Notes under the pieces: model-generated
Told to the model about the DNA's origin: nothing
The model's database searches: none
Seen by the model: only the letters and a program-made list of their open reading frames with translations
Part shown: piece after piece, positions 23,257 through 33,319 of the stretch
How positions within the stretch are numbered: the stretch's first letter is position 1
Layout: each line of letters starts with the position of its first letter
Position numbers and translations under genes: made by a program
From: Plasmopara viticola
Lineage: Eukaryota > Oomycota > Peronosporomycetes > Peronosporales > Peronosporaceae
Assembly (NCBI GenBank): GCA_001695595.3
Contig: MBPM02000023.1
Location: 310,001 to 374,000 of the forward strand
Reading direction: 5' to 3'
DNA: 64,000 nt

Positions 23257-25249
23257 ATGGCAAGTTTGAACAAGGAGCACTCAGAGGCCGAAGCCATGTT
23301 TGTCTTTACGGCTGAAAAGGCTGGCATGAAAGGTGTGAATAAGCAACATGTGCAAGAGGTTGTGCACAAGATGTCAAAGGACTCTAATTACTATCAGAAA
23401 TCATTGCGCGACAGTGTCAAGGTGGAACAACGCGTTGCAGCTATGCGTGAGAAACTCGCCTGCTTGTCAGATGGGCACTTGTTACGCTTGCAAAATGAAG
23501 CTGATGCTCGTGTGGTGCAGATGGAGACGATACGAGACCTAACGCGTACAATCGTGGTCGTAGACATGGACATGTTTTACGCTGCTGTTGAGATGCGAGA
23601 CGACCCCAAACTACGCGATGTACCACTGGCAGTTGGTGGGCTTGGTATGATTAGCACAGCCAACTATGCAGCAAGACAGTTTGGCGTGCGTGCTGCCATG
23701 CCGGGTTTTATTGCCAAGGAATTGTGTCCGGAGCTTCACTTTGTGCCCGTTAATATGGCAAAGTACGCGAGTGTGGCTGCTCAGATCCGAACTGTATTTG
23801 CAGAATACGATCCGGACTTTACAGCATTTAGTTTGGATGAAGCATGCCTTGATCTCACGGAGTTTATAGCATTACATTGGCAAAAGTATGCGTCAGGCAT
23901 TTCGGAGGTTAGGGAGGGCAAGAGTGACCAAGCATGGGCTTCGACGGCCACAGGTCGAGCAGCGATTGCTGCTGCAGTTGTTCAAGAGCTACGTCAGAAG
24001 ATTTTTGACTGCACGCAGTTGACGGCTAGTGCTGGAATTGCAGTGAATGCCATGCTGGCGAAGGTTCGTGCCAGTGGGATCGTGTGATTTTCATTCGTGT
24101 AATTTTTATCTGACGTGGTCTTTTCGATAGATTTGCTCGGATATGAATAAACCCAACGGACAGTACGTGTTGCCTTTTACTCGTGACCACGTGATGGTTT
24201 TCATGCGTGAACTCCCTGTGCGCAAGATTGGCGGGATTGGCAAAGTCATGGAAAAGATCCTTAGCGAAGCACTGGATGTGCACACGGGTGCCGAGTTATT
24301 TGCTCAGCGGGGTAAGATTTCGTACCTTTTTTCGGAAAAGACTTCTTGTTGGTTGCTACAAATATCGCTGGGGATTCAAGGACGTCGTGAAAAACAAGAA
24401 CGCAAGAGCTATAGTCGCGAACGAACGTTTGGAAACCTGAGCGATCCTTCACAACTTGAAGCCAAGTGTTTGGAAATATGCCAAATGCTGGCCAAAGATC
24501 TTGACAAGGCGAATATGGCTGCTAAGAACGTGACGCTTGTGTACAAGGACATTAAATTTGCTCGCTGTTCGAGGTCAATGTCGCTAGCATGTGCAATCTT
24601 CAGTGCTGAGGATTTGTTTTCAAATGCTGTTGAGCTATTGCGTCGTGAGTTACCGCTTACGCTGCGTCTAATGGGTGTCCGTGTCGCGGTATCAGTATCT
24701 CGTTTTAGTTCTACGTCTTCACCGGCCACTTCCTCTCAGCTTTTACCAAGCAACAAGCGGCAAATTGCCATCAACAAGTTTGTTGAGCGCGTGTCCGATC
24801 CCGTTGCTACCTCTTCTTGTGATGCTTCACAGAAAGGAACAGATAGTCTTGCGCATGATAATAAACGAGATACGATCAGGCATAGACGTGAACTTACAGC
24901 ATATTTCGAGCATGGGACCCAAAAAGGAGGACATGCTTTCTCCAAAACCTCTTGTCGTTCGCGCTTAGAGCATGAAAATGGAAAGAAGAATGATCTTACA
25001 AATGCTTTTGCTTCCAGCTTGAACTCAGCGAAGTGGCCTGAAAACGACGTCAAGCCGTGTCCAGTATGTGAAAAGCCGCTGAACACACTGGACAACGTGG
25101 CGGTGAATGCTCATATCGATGTGTGCGTTGGATTAAAGGATCCGCATGCAGCTTCCAAGAAGAAGCGAAAGATCACTACTATTCCTTTAGCGTTCACCTC
25201 CACTCAAAGCAGTACAGAACAAGATTCGAAGGCGTCTACTTCGTGGTAA
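23257..25249 (+). CDS. POLK: DNA polymerase kappa (Y-family translesion polymerase)
   Basis: Two exons, 23257-24063 and 24131-25249, with a 67-bp intron (GTTCGT...CGATAG) that joins an AMLAK block to an ICSDMNKPNGQY block exactly as in animal Pol kappa; total 641 residues. The kappa-specific N-clasp precedes the palm (HKMSKDSNYYQKS near residue 40). Catalytic residues are visible: DMD at 103-105 and SLDE at 192-195, with FY at 107-108 at the steric gate. The little finger carries the ERTF and RLMGVR motifs. A C-terminal Rad18-type UBZ zinc finger (CPVC...H-x3-C, about 578-602) binds ubiquitin, usually on PCNA; a basic KKKRK stretch follows as a likely nuclear signal. Animal Pol kappa has two such fingers; one is seen here. 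Role: error-prone bypass of bulky minor-groove lesions. A CCAAT box lies about 70 bp upstream of the ATG. Confidence 0.95.
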
Positions 25250-25376
25250 TTTAGCGGTATTCTTTATTGTACCTTATTGCTTTGAACAATTCGGGAACCT
25301 TCCAGCTGAACGTTCGACTAGAAATTGTGACTTTTCGCAATAAATCACGATTTTTAGCTCTGGAAGAATTTTCTTG

Positions 25377-25696
25377 TATTCTATTGTATTACGTTATCGC
25401 GTTGCCAAGTTATGCACGTGCTAGGCTCTATGGCTAGTCCACGGCATAGAGTGGTGTCCGCATACGTCGAGTCTCGTTCGGCGGGCAGTGCAGCCAGCAC
25501 CGAGGTCGTGAGGGTCTTCCATCATTTTGTTTATCTCTGACTTGGTAAGAGCCCAGGTGGCGCTCTGGTGCTGGAGACCGTCGCGTCGAGGGTGAGACTC
25601 GTTAGAGACCTGCAGATGCCCGAGAGCACCTGCCCGAAGTGTGCGAGCATTTAGCCCCCGCGCTCGGAAGGAGGGCGTCAACCCAACCTTTTCCGC
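25377..25696 (-). mobile_element. SINE-like retroelement, family C, copy 1
   Basis: 320-bp element on the minus strand, flanked by an exact 13-bp duplication AAGAATTTTCTTG (25364-25376 and 25697-25709). About 90% similar to the element at 56065-56391. The 3' end is an AATAC-type tail. No A or B box was seen, so it is not an ordinary tRNA SINE. Both copies keep a long open frame in the same register on the element strand (about 100 codons here), with motifs such as GALGHLQVSNESHPRRDGLQ, but there is no recognisable protein family. Confidence 0.8.
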
Positions 25697-25937
25697 AAGA
25701 ATTTTCTTGCATAACAAAATAAACAACCATTGTATGAAGAAGAAAAAATCTTCATGCTAGTCTTAACCCTTCCAGCTCAGCTCTAAATCGCCAATTTCGG
25801 TTTCGTTGTTAAGGACATTACCCCCTCTGACTTCATTTTCGATTAATTTTTTGCTGGCTCAAATATTTTTTTCGCTAGCCATCGTTGCACTTTGATACGA
25901 TGAGCAGGCGTCCCGTGTGCATTGATAGTCGCGCTGA

Positions 25938-26087
25938 TGTCTTGTCTTATATTTCTCGTGTAAGCAAACTAGCCATCATGTACAAGTCTAAGTATATCAA
26001 AAAACAAGTCTAAGTATATCAAATGTCTTGTCTTATATTTCTCGTGTAAGCAAACTAGCCATCATGTACAAGTCTAAGTATATCAAA
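25938..26087. repeat. 64-bp exact direct duplication
   Basis: Unit 25938-26001 is repeated without change at 26024-26087. A 22-bp spacer repeats the last 20 or so bases of the unit (CAAGTCTAAGTATATCAA), so that short piece occurs three times. This looks like recent replication slippage. Confidence 0.9.
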
Positions 26088-27060
26088 TAAAAAAAATTGG
26101 TGCCATATCTGGAAAACATATCAGTGCTCTGCGTTGTCACCGCGGCGCCACTTTTTACACACAAGGATTATAGTCATCTTTAAATAGGGGAAGAATACGC
26201 AGCAGTAAGTGCGGCAACACGCGTTGCAACAGCATAGTTATCGGACAGCCCAACATTTGCAAATCAGTCCTCAAGTCAGCAAGGCAGCATTTTCTTTTAT
26301 TAAACTAGTCCGCCACAAACGCGGCGATGCGATGCAGCGACGATGTGCTTCTGCTTTGAGCAATACATTGTACGACAATGCCTTAACTTCATACCAAAAC
26401 GCGGTAATTTTGCTGCCAATGCGGCGCTTAGGATGGTCGAATCCAATGCTTAATGTCGCGATACAGTGTACCTTGCAACAATTGTTTGCGTTTAGCGCGT
26501 TGCCAATGTATTCAGTGACAAGCCGCCATGCTCTTTTGAGCGAGTTTTTGCTCCAGAAGCACCACCTGCACGTTCACGGGGTTGTAGTAACTTGTAAACT
26601 ATATAAATATAAAGAGCTTTCAATTACGAATTTGGGGATCGAAAGTGAAGTGTCTCGTATCTTGGGCATCTAAAAGTTCGGACGAAGGGACACTACTCGT
26701 GGAAAAGACTAAAGCATAGGTACTTAAAATGAAGCTTGTAGGGTCATCCAAACCTTTGAGGCGTCATGATTACTAGCCCATTCAACGTATTTTGTCGCAC
26801 TTTTTATTAAGAATTTGGGAGCTCAAACACAATTTCGATGATAAATAATGTAAGCAAATACACTAAAATTTGCAACAGCTTCAAATCTCGAGATCTTTGT
26901 CGAATAGCAAAGCGTTGGTACTAAAAGTTTAACAAATTACGTAGAACACAAATTAGTTGGCTTTAATGCATCTGGAATTTGCGGTGTTCCCAAGTCACTC
27001 TACATACTACATCAAGGAAATGTCTAAGCAAATAAGTACGAGGCGCGAGGTAGAAGCCGC
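26088..27060. other. Intergenic stretch downstream of eEF3
   Basis: Holds the eEF3 3' region. An open frame at 26209-26673 lacks an ATG start (opens at GTG) and shows no family or domain, so it is not called. Nothing else was recognised. Confidence 0.5.
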
Positions 27061-30000
27061 TTATTCTTCGTCAGAGTCACTAAAGTACTCACCACGAGCC
27101 TCAGCCTCCTTGCGAGCTTTGTCTTTGGCCTTCTTTTCTTTGCGGGTCAATTTACGCTTGATTTTCGTCTTTGTAACATTACCAAAGGCGTCAATGACTT
27201 CTTCCTCGTCCTTCTGCTCAATCTTCGTCTTGTCTTCGACTTGCTGGCCCTCAATTTTCAAGTAGCCCGCTTCAACATTCCACGTTTCCTGGGTCAGCGC
27301 CGAAGAGAACTCGTTGTGGTGAGTAATCATGACAACACCACCGTTGAAGTCCTTGATTGCCGAAGCAAGTGCACCAAGTGAATCACGGTCAAGATAATTC
27401 GTAGGCTCATCAAGCACCAAAATGTGCGGGTTCAGCCACATAGCGGCGGCCAGCACAACCTTCACCTTTTGACCACCAGACAAACCGCGCATGCGTGAGT
27501 GCGTACCGAACTCAGCACCGAGGCCAAAGCAGTCGAGATGCTTTTGAACAGCAATAGCCGTTGGAGGCCGTGCCTGCAGATTAGCGCGAGCAGCTTCGCG
27601 GTCATCGGCGATCTGGAGCAACTTGTCCCATCCCCACTTTTCACATTTTTCACGTGGCACCCACGCGTTTTGATCGACTGGAAGCTTTTCCCACTTCAGT
27701 TCGTACTCAAAACTCTTCTTGAACTTCCGGCGAGAGACAATTTCCTCTAAGACACGCTTCTCGCCTTCCCAGTTCACCGGCTTCTTGTAATGCTCCTTCT
27801 CCTCTTTGCTTAACTTACGCGTCTCCTTAGCCAAAAGCTCTTTGTCTTCACCAGACTGGAAACGCCACTGAATATACTGGTTCGCAGTCTCGTCGAGGTG
27901 CGACTCAATGTGGTGAAAAGCATGCTGAGCCACATAAGCAAAGCGCATGGAAGGGTGTTTCCACACCTGACCACTGGTCGGCTCTACTTCACCCGTCAGC
28001 ATTTTAATCAGCGTCGACTTACCAGCACCGTTGGGACCGAGCACGGCAATACGACTCGACAGGGCACATGTGACTGAAATGTTGTTGATCGATGGTTTGG
28101 GTGTGCCCGGATACTGGTACGAGCAGTTGGTCAGACGAATGATCGGTTTACCCTTGTTCTTGATATCAGCAAGGAAACCAGGCTCGGGAAAGACAAACTT
28201 AACGTTGTCCGACTCGAGCTCGTAGTAGGCCTTGGCCTCAGGCTTCTGCTCGACAAACTTGGAGAGATTACCCTTGTAAATCTTCAGTTTGCGAGTTTCA
28301 TAGTGAATGATGTTGGTACAGACAGTGTCAAGGAAACTAGAGTCGTGCGACACCATAATGGAAGTCACGTTTGGCAAACTAGTCAAATATTGTTCCAACC
28401 AAGCAACGTTCTTGACATCCAAGTGGTTCGTCGGCTCATCAAGTAGTAAAATGTCAGCCTTCTGCAACATGGCACGAGCTAGCTCCAATTTCATCTTCCA
28501 ACCACCTGAAAGAGTGCCCACACCCTGGGCCTGCATTTCAGAAGTAAATCCAACACCAGAAAGAGTATCTTCAACCTCCTTGCGTGGAGTATTTTTCAAA
28601 TCCTCATCGTTAAGAATGAAATCAACGACAGACAATTCAGCCTCAGATGCTTGAAGATTGTGCTCAACAAATACAGTCTTGAGCTCGTCACGGCTAGGAA
28701 AGCCTTCGAGCTGACCATTCGAAATGGCGCGCATAAGGGTCGACTTGCCACAACCGTTAGGACCGCACAGACCGTAACGATGACCACGCTTTAGACGAAG
28801 ACGGGCATTGTTGAGTAAAATCATACCGCCATAAGCGAGCGAGAACTCACAGTTACAAAGGTCCGGCACACCTTCGTCACAGTCGACATCTTCGATGAAA
28901 ATCGACTTGTTCTCTTTGAAACAGCGGTCGCGGATATCGTTAGCAAGTGGTTTAATATCAGCTGGCTTCATAAACGCCTTAAAGTATGCGGCAATCTCCT
29001 TCTCAAAGACAGCCTTGTTAAAGTTACGCGCCACCACGAGGAAATAGCAAATGCCCGTAACGTAATCGACCGTAAAGCTATCAATCTCGGCCTTCACAGC
29101 AACGGGATTGGCAGCAATGGACTCCACTACGACCTTGTGAATATTGGCATAATCAACCTTAAGCTCATCTTCCGAGACTTCCATGGAGCCACCAGCAACA
29201 AACAAAGTCTCATGGGCCCGAGTAGCGACTTCTCGGCACTCGGGGTCAGCCTGCGTCTCGATAACTTTCTTCAGACCAGGTAAGAGCTTGGGAATAAACA
29301 GCTGAGCTTCAGCCGGGTCGTCCATGAGCTTACACATGTTATCAATGATTACAGCGGCCTGACGCTTGACGGCGGTCTTACCCTCCGCCAGCGCACGCTT
29401 CAGCAATGGCTCCATAATGGCAAGAGCAGGGGCTTCCACAGTCTTGACAAACGTAGTGGACGCAAGTTTGTGTGTACACTCGGGCACTTCTGTTGGGTTG
29501 GCCAAACAGCTCACGAGTGCAGGGATGAAAGGCTCAATGTCCATGTTCCCGACAACGTTACAGACCTTGGTCATCGTTTCGCGAGCAGCAACTTTGACGT
29601 CCTTGCGCGTGTCCCACATGCAGTCCGTGACGACGGGGATAATGTCGGGAAGGCAGCGTCCGACTTGGTACGGAGCAATCTTGGACAGCTCAGCAACAAG
29701 GTCAAGCGATCCTTTCTTGGTCTGCCACTTCTTCGTGCGGTCTAGCCCAGCAAACAAGATCGGCAGAATCCGGATCGTCGAGTTCTTGTTTGTCGAGCAA
29801 ATGATCGTCAGGGCAGCCTCCTCTGCAACAGGACGCACCGTCGGCTTCTTGTCAGCCAGCAAGTCCAGAAAGATAGACAGCAGAGGCAGGATGTACGCCT
29901 CCACACGCTCCGCGCACTTTTGCATGAGGTCGTCCACGACGTACGAGGCCACAACCTTGGCGTCAGCGTCCTCGCCCGTCAGAGCATTGCGCAGTTCTTG

Positions 30001-30177
30001 CGAGACGACGCCAAGATTCAAATTGGCATCGCCAATCACAAGCTCCGAGACCTTCTCCGCCGCGACCTTTTGCTGGTCGGCACTGCTCTTTAACGATTCC
30101 TTGAGCGCTTCCGTAAAGTGCTTGCTTTGGTCGATAGCAAGCTTGCTAATGCCGTCGGTAGGAGCATAGGGGGCCAT
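27061..30177 (-). CDS. eEF3: Translation elongation factor 3 (ABC-F type ATPase)
   Basis: Intronless, 1,038 residues, same size as yeast eEF3. The protein uses ATP to release deacyl-tRNA from the ribosomal E site and assist translocation. Domains in order: HEAT repeats (about 1-330); a four-helix region (about 340-425); ABC1 with Walker A GPNGCGKST (472-480), signature LSGGW (556-560) and Walker B LLLDEPTNHLD (577-587); ABC2 with Walker A GPNGAGKST (714-722), a chromodomain-like insertion around 800-870 containing FEYELKWE, signature LSGGQ (899-903) and Walker B LVLDEPTNYLD (920-930); then a Lys-rich ribosome-binding tail ending in acidic SDSDEE. All catalytic motifs are intact. The coding region is more GC-rich and codon-biased than its surroundings, as expected for a highly expressed gene. 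An oomycete Inr/FPR core promoter lies just upstream. Confidence 0.97.
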   Translation of the reverse strand: MAPYAPTDGISKLAIDQSKHFTEALKESLKSSADQQKVAAEKVSELVIGDANLNLGVVSQELRNALTGEDADAKVVASYVVDDLMQKCAERVEAYILPLLSIFLDLLADKKPTVRPVAEEAALTIICSTNKNSTIRILPILFAGLDRTKKWQTKKGSLDLVAELSKIAPYQVGRCLPDIIPVVTDCMWDTRKDVKVAARETMTKVCNVVGNMDIEPFIPALVSCLANPTEVPECTHKLASTTFVKTVEAPALAIMEPLLKRALAEGKTAVKRQAAVIIDNMCKLMDDPAEAQLFIPKLLPGLKKVIETQADPECREVATRAHETLFVAGGSMEVSEDELKVDYANIHKVVVESIAANPVAVKAEIDSFTVDYVTGICYFLVVARNFNKAVFEKEIAAYFKAFMKPADIKPLANDIRDRCFKENKSIFIEDVDCDEGVPDLCNCEFSLAYGGMILLNNARLRLKRGHRYGLCGPNGCGKSTLMRAISNGQLEGFPSRDELKTVFVEHNLQASEAELSVVDFILNDEDLKNTPRKEVEDTLSGVGFTSEMQAQGVGTLSGGWKMKLELARAMLQKADILLLDEPTNHLDVKNVAWLEQYLTSLPNVTSIMVSHDSSFLDTVCTNIIHYETRKLKIYKGNLSKFVEQKPEAKAYYELESDNVKFVFPEPGFLADIKNKGKPIIRLTNCSYQYPGTPKPSINNISVTCALSSRIAVLGPNGAGKSTLIKMLTGEVEPTSGQVWKHPSMRFAYVAQHAFHHIESHLDETANQYIQWRFQSGEDKELLAKETRKLSKEEKEHYKKPVNWEGEKRVLEEIVSRRKFKKSFEYELKWEKLPVDQNAWVPREKCEKWGWDKLLQIADDREAARANLQARPPTAIAVQKHLDCFGLGAEFGTHSRMRGLSGGQKVKVVLAAAMWLNPHILVLDEPTNYLDRDSLGALASAIKDFNGGVVMITHHNEFSSALTQETWNVEAGYLKIEGQQVEDKTKIEQKDEEEVIDAFGNVTKTKIKRKLTRKEKKAKDKARKEAEARGEYFSDSDEE

Positions 30178-30224
30178 TGTCTGTCGTCTTTAAAGCAGGT
30201 ACAAGAGGCGCTCGCTGGACCAGA

Positions 30225-30240
30225 GAAAATTCCAAAATGA
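30225..30240 (-). promoter_or_regulatory. Oomycete Inr+FPR core promoter of eEF3
   Basis: On the minus strand the sequence TCATTTTGGAATTTTC matches the oomycete initiator YCAYTYY immediately followed by the flanking promoter region MWTTTNC, both without mismatch. It sits 48-63 bases before the eEF3 ATG, so transcription would start about 60 bases upstream of translation. Confidence 0.75.
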
Positions 30241-31916
30241 TGGAGTTGGGAAATGGCCCAATGGTCCCCATGTGGCGTCTCCGCCAGTAAAATAAATCCT
30301 TATGAGTTGCTGCTGGCCAGTCAGCGCTCAGGCATGGAGGCTGGGAAAGGGCGTTTCCGTTTACCACCTAACCCCCTATCTTAGCACAGCCCATCTCTGT
30401 GTTTGTGCATTAGGAGCCAGGTCTTGCCTTTAAATTTTTGTACTATCTTTCGTAGACTGGGTGCTATATGATGGTAAAAATCGCTTTCGAAGGAGTCTGG
30501 TTTTACGGAAAAATGGCCCACTCGCCCTGGCGCCAGCGCGGCCTGTCCTTTTTGGTGTGTTGGTGAAGGTGGCGGTGTCACCGACGGAGACCAGCGCTAT
30601 GTGAACGGCTTTGGTCGCTGAAACCGCTAAATGGTACACAGTTTATATTAAAAATAACTGACGAACTCATTTTATCAAAGTGTCTTCGGTGGCTCGTTTG
30701 TGCAAATTTGGAAGAGGGGCTGAAACAACAAGACTAGATGTGCTGATGTGCTCGACGTGTACCTAGCAATTTTTGGTCTACGCGATTTGAGATAAGAGGA
30801 TACGCGTAACACGAAAGCCGTTATGTGACCAGACGATCCCGCCGAAACGGCCAAAGCTGAAACATTCTAAATTTGCGGCTGTCAAAACTGATATAAATCC
30901 TGCTATCGTAAATAGTAGGTGAACTAATTTATAGAGGTCTTTCGAGTGCATTGAAACACACATATGATTAATAGATTCCTAGAAACATCGTTTTCTGAGC
31001 AAACGTCTCAGAACGGTCGCTCAGGATTTGAATGGTACATGGTGGTTGGGCTCGGAAGCCACAACGAAGCACGCTAGCTGAGCATATTCTTCTAGCTGCC
31101 TGCCTGCTTTATCAGATCGGCTGGTATTAGTCAATGATGGGGAGATGAAGCTAGCTTACTATGCTGCGTCTTACAGACAGTTACAGGCACCACAGCCTCA
31201 GCAAAAGCACAAAAACTGATCGAAAAGACCTTGATGCATGCGCTAGAGCATTGCTATGTCATCTGTAGGATACACCCTGTACTGCATCTTGTAAATAACA
31301 TCTAATTGCTGCTTGCCTCGTCCATACAGTAAATGTTTATAGTAAGACGAGAAGCAGGACATGTATGACAAAAAATGCGGTGCCAGAGCCCGGACTTCCC
31401 TGCTACCGACACAAGATTTAGTCGTCGCTTACGATAGTCCTTCTCATTTCCTGATCTGTTCGTAACGCGTTTCCCTCGGTCATCGTCTCAGCTCACTTGC
31501 GTAACTCTTTTCTATCGAAAAAAAGTTAAGCTTTTTTTTCGCAAGCCGCTGGTTTATGGGCCTCCTCGCATACTTTTGATGGTACGTGAAAGGCTTTGAC
31601 TTGTCAAGCTTGTCACCTTCGCTGCAGCAGACCATTTCTTGTTCAGTTTGTGATCAAGCAAACGTCTGTTGCTCAGCAAGTTTTCGAGCCTTTTCCCACG
31701 AAGATGACTAAAATTGCTTCGAACACGTGGCCTACCCGTCGAACAGTAAAAGCCTGTCGAACAGCATACTCAACAAGCGGCACACACCGAAACGGTTGCG
31801 GACGCAGCACAAAATATAAAAAATAGAAAACCAATTCGCTTTTTGTTCATTCAACCGGTAAAGCGACACCACGCATTGTAAAACCACCCTATAATTCGAA
31901 TCACCATGTTATAAAA
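30241..31916. other. Intergenic stretch between eEF3 promoter and PTPA 3' end
   Basis: About 1.7 kb. The part next to eEF3 (30241-30660) is less AT-rich and probably regulatory. Open frames here are short, overlap each other in conflicting frames and have no features. No repeat family recognised. Confidence 0.5.
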
Positions 31917-33319
31917 TCAATTATCCAGCGTATCATTCACTTGGTGCGAAGACGACGCCGTATTGTCCTTGGAAGCCGCAAGCGTTTTGACAGCAACCCA
32001 CGGCGCTTTGGTCGACACTCCGTCCAGATCAACCTTGGGAGTACGAGCGCTCGCGTCTGGATGCGAGTTCACCGGAATTTGTGTCGAGTTGTCGTCTCCT
32101 TCATGGGATGGAGTCCAAGTGCAAGGAAACAATGAACCAAAGCGCAAGTGTTGGATAACAGGCAGCTTTTTAAGCACTTCACCCTCGTACAGCTTAAGCA
32201 TTCCTCCATTCGTCTTTTCCCACGATGGCAAAGCGCTGATATCATTGAGCATGGGCGACGTTTCTGCAAAAGGTGAACCTGCCTTGACATTCTTGATAAA
32301 TTTGATCGCATCCAGATATAAGTACTCGTTGTGGTGCGCGAGTAGAACCGAGTCATCGTGTACACTTTCCGGTAAAATGTCGTTTTGTCCGATCAGCTGA
32401 GCAGATCCAAAGTAGAACGGAAGACAGTGATAGTCATCCAGACCCCAAACGCCATGGGATCCTGCGGGTTCTAGCATGTACAACTTTTGCAGGCGACGCA
32501 TCAAAGCCAAGTAAGTCGTGAACAACCGTAGCACGAGTGCTGGGAAGTCTGACACTTTAAAGAAGCCTAGCTTGTGCAAGCAGCCTATTTATTGTTGTGA
32601 AGGGATCAGAATATTGTCGCAATGCAAATCAAGTGTTAGTTCAGAAGCACGTACACATCCATACAATGAAACTGGTCTCGTGGCCTGTGCCATAGTCAAT
32701 TCGAACACGATTACCAAAGGAATCACCTAGATATGCCGCCAATTCAACGACACTGCCACGTAATTCATCTGGCAGCATATTCTCCTGCATCGCAAACGTT
32801 TTCTATATAAAAAATTAAAGTACAACCGTGTTAATTCAAGATGATTGGACAACATCAAAAAATCTAAAAGTATCTCTCGTACATCAACGACTCGGTCGTA
32901 AAATGTGCGAAAGGCCTTATTTCCGAAGCGCATAGGTTGCGATATGGGTGGAATTTCGTCAATCCATGAAGCGATTTTCTCTATCAAATCTACAGCCTTT
33001 CGAACGTTCTATGTTTAAAAAGAAAATTAAAAGCAGCTCGTTGAAACGAATCATCTCAATGACATCGCACCGGTGAGACTTCGTAAGAACTTGATATTTT
33101 CTTTCCCTTGACACTTTCGTTTAAGTGCTTCACGAAGACCAGGATCATCTGTTGAGCCTGTAAAATCGTAGGAGCTGTGATCGACAGTGGGGATAAAAGA
33201 AAGAAATTGAAAACCACACCAGAACGTACGGGAGAGCCCAGAAAGTGATGCAGGTCTCGCTGCACGAATATGGCACGCGAGGGCTCCTTATAGCCTCCGC
33301 CATTATGCTGATCACTCAT
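31917..33319 (-). CDS. PTPA: Serine/threonine-protein phosphatase 2A activator (PTPA)
   Basis: PTPA is a peptidyl-prolyl isomerase-like ATP-dependent activator needed for the assembly and metal loading of PP2A catalytic subunit. Five exons: 33319-33230, 33157-33071, 33008-32883, 32802-32655 and 32584-31917; introns of 72, 62, 80 and 70 bp, donors GTACGT, GTGCGA, GTACGA and GTACGT. The joined frame gives 372 residues and follows the family throughout: LNESVKGKK, WIDEIPP, QPMRFGNKAFRT, RIDYGTGHE (active-site loop), MCCLHKLG, RRLQKLYMLEPAGSHGVWGL, PFAETSPML and a final VIQHLRFGSLFP. The phase at each junction and the match at the spliced RIDYGTGHE and CCL blocks support the models. After the conserved core there is a Ser/Thr/Asp-rich tail of about 65 residues absent from the animal protein. 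Confidence 0.94.

Noticed and set aside
26209..26673. 154-codon open frame as a gene
   Set aside because: It opens at GTG, has no ATG near the start, no domain, no splice context and no promoter motif; likely chance openness.
29366..30169. 267-codon antisense frame under eEF3
   Set aside because: Arises from codon bias of the highly expressed sense gene; no protein features of its own.
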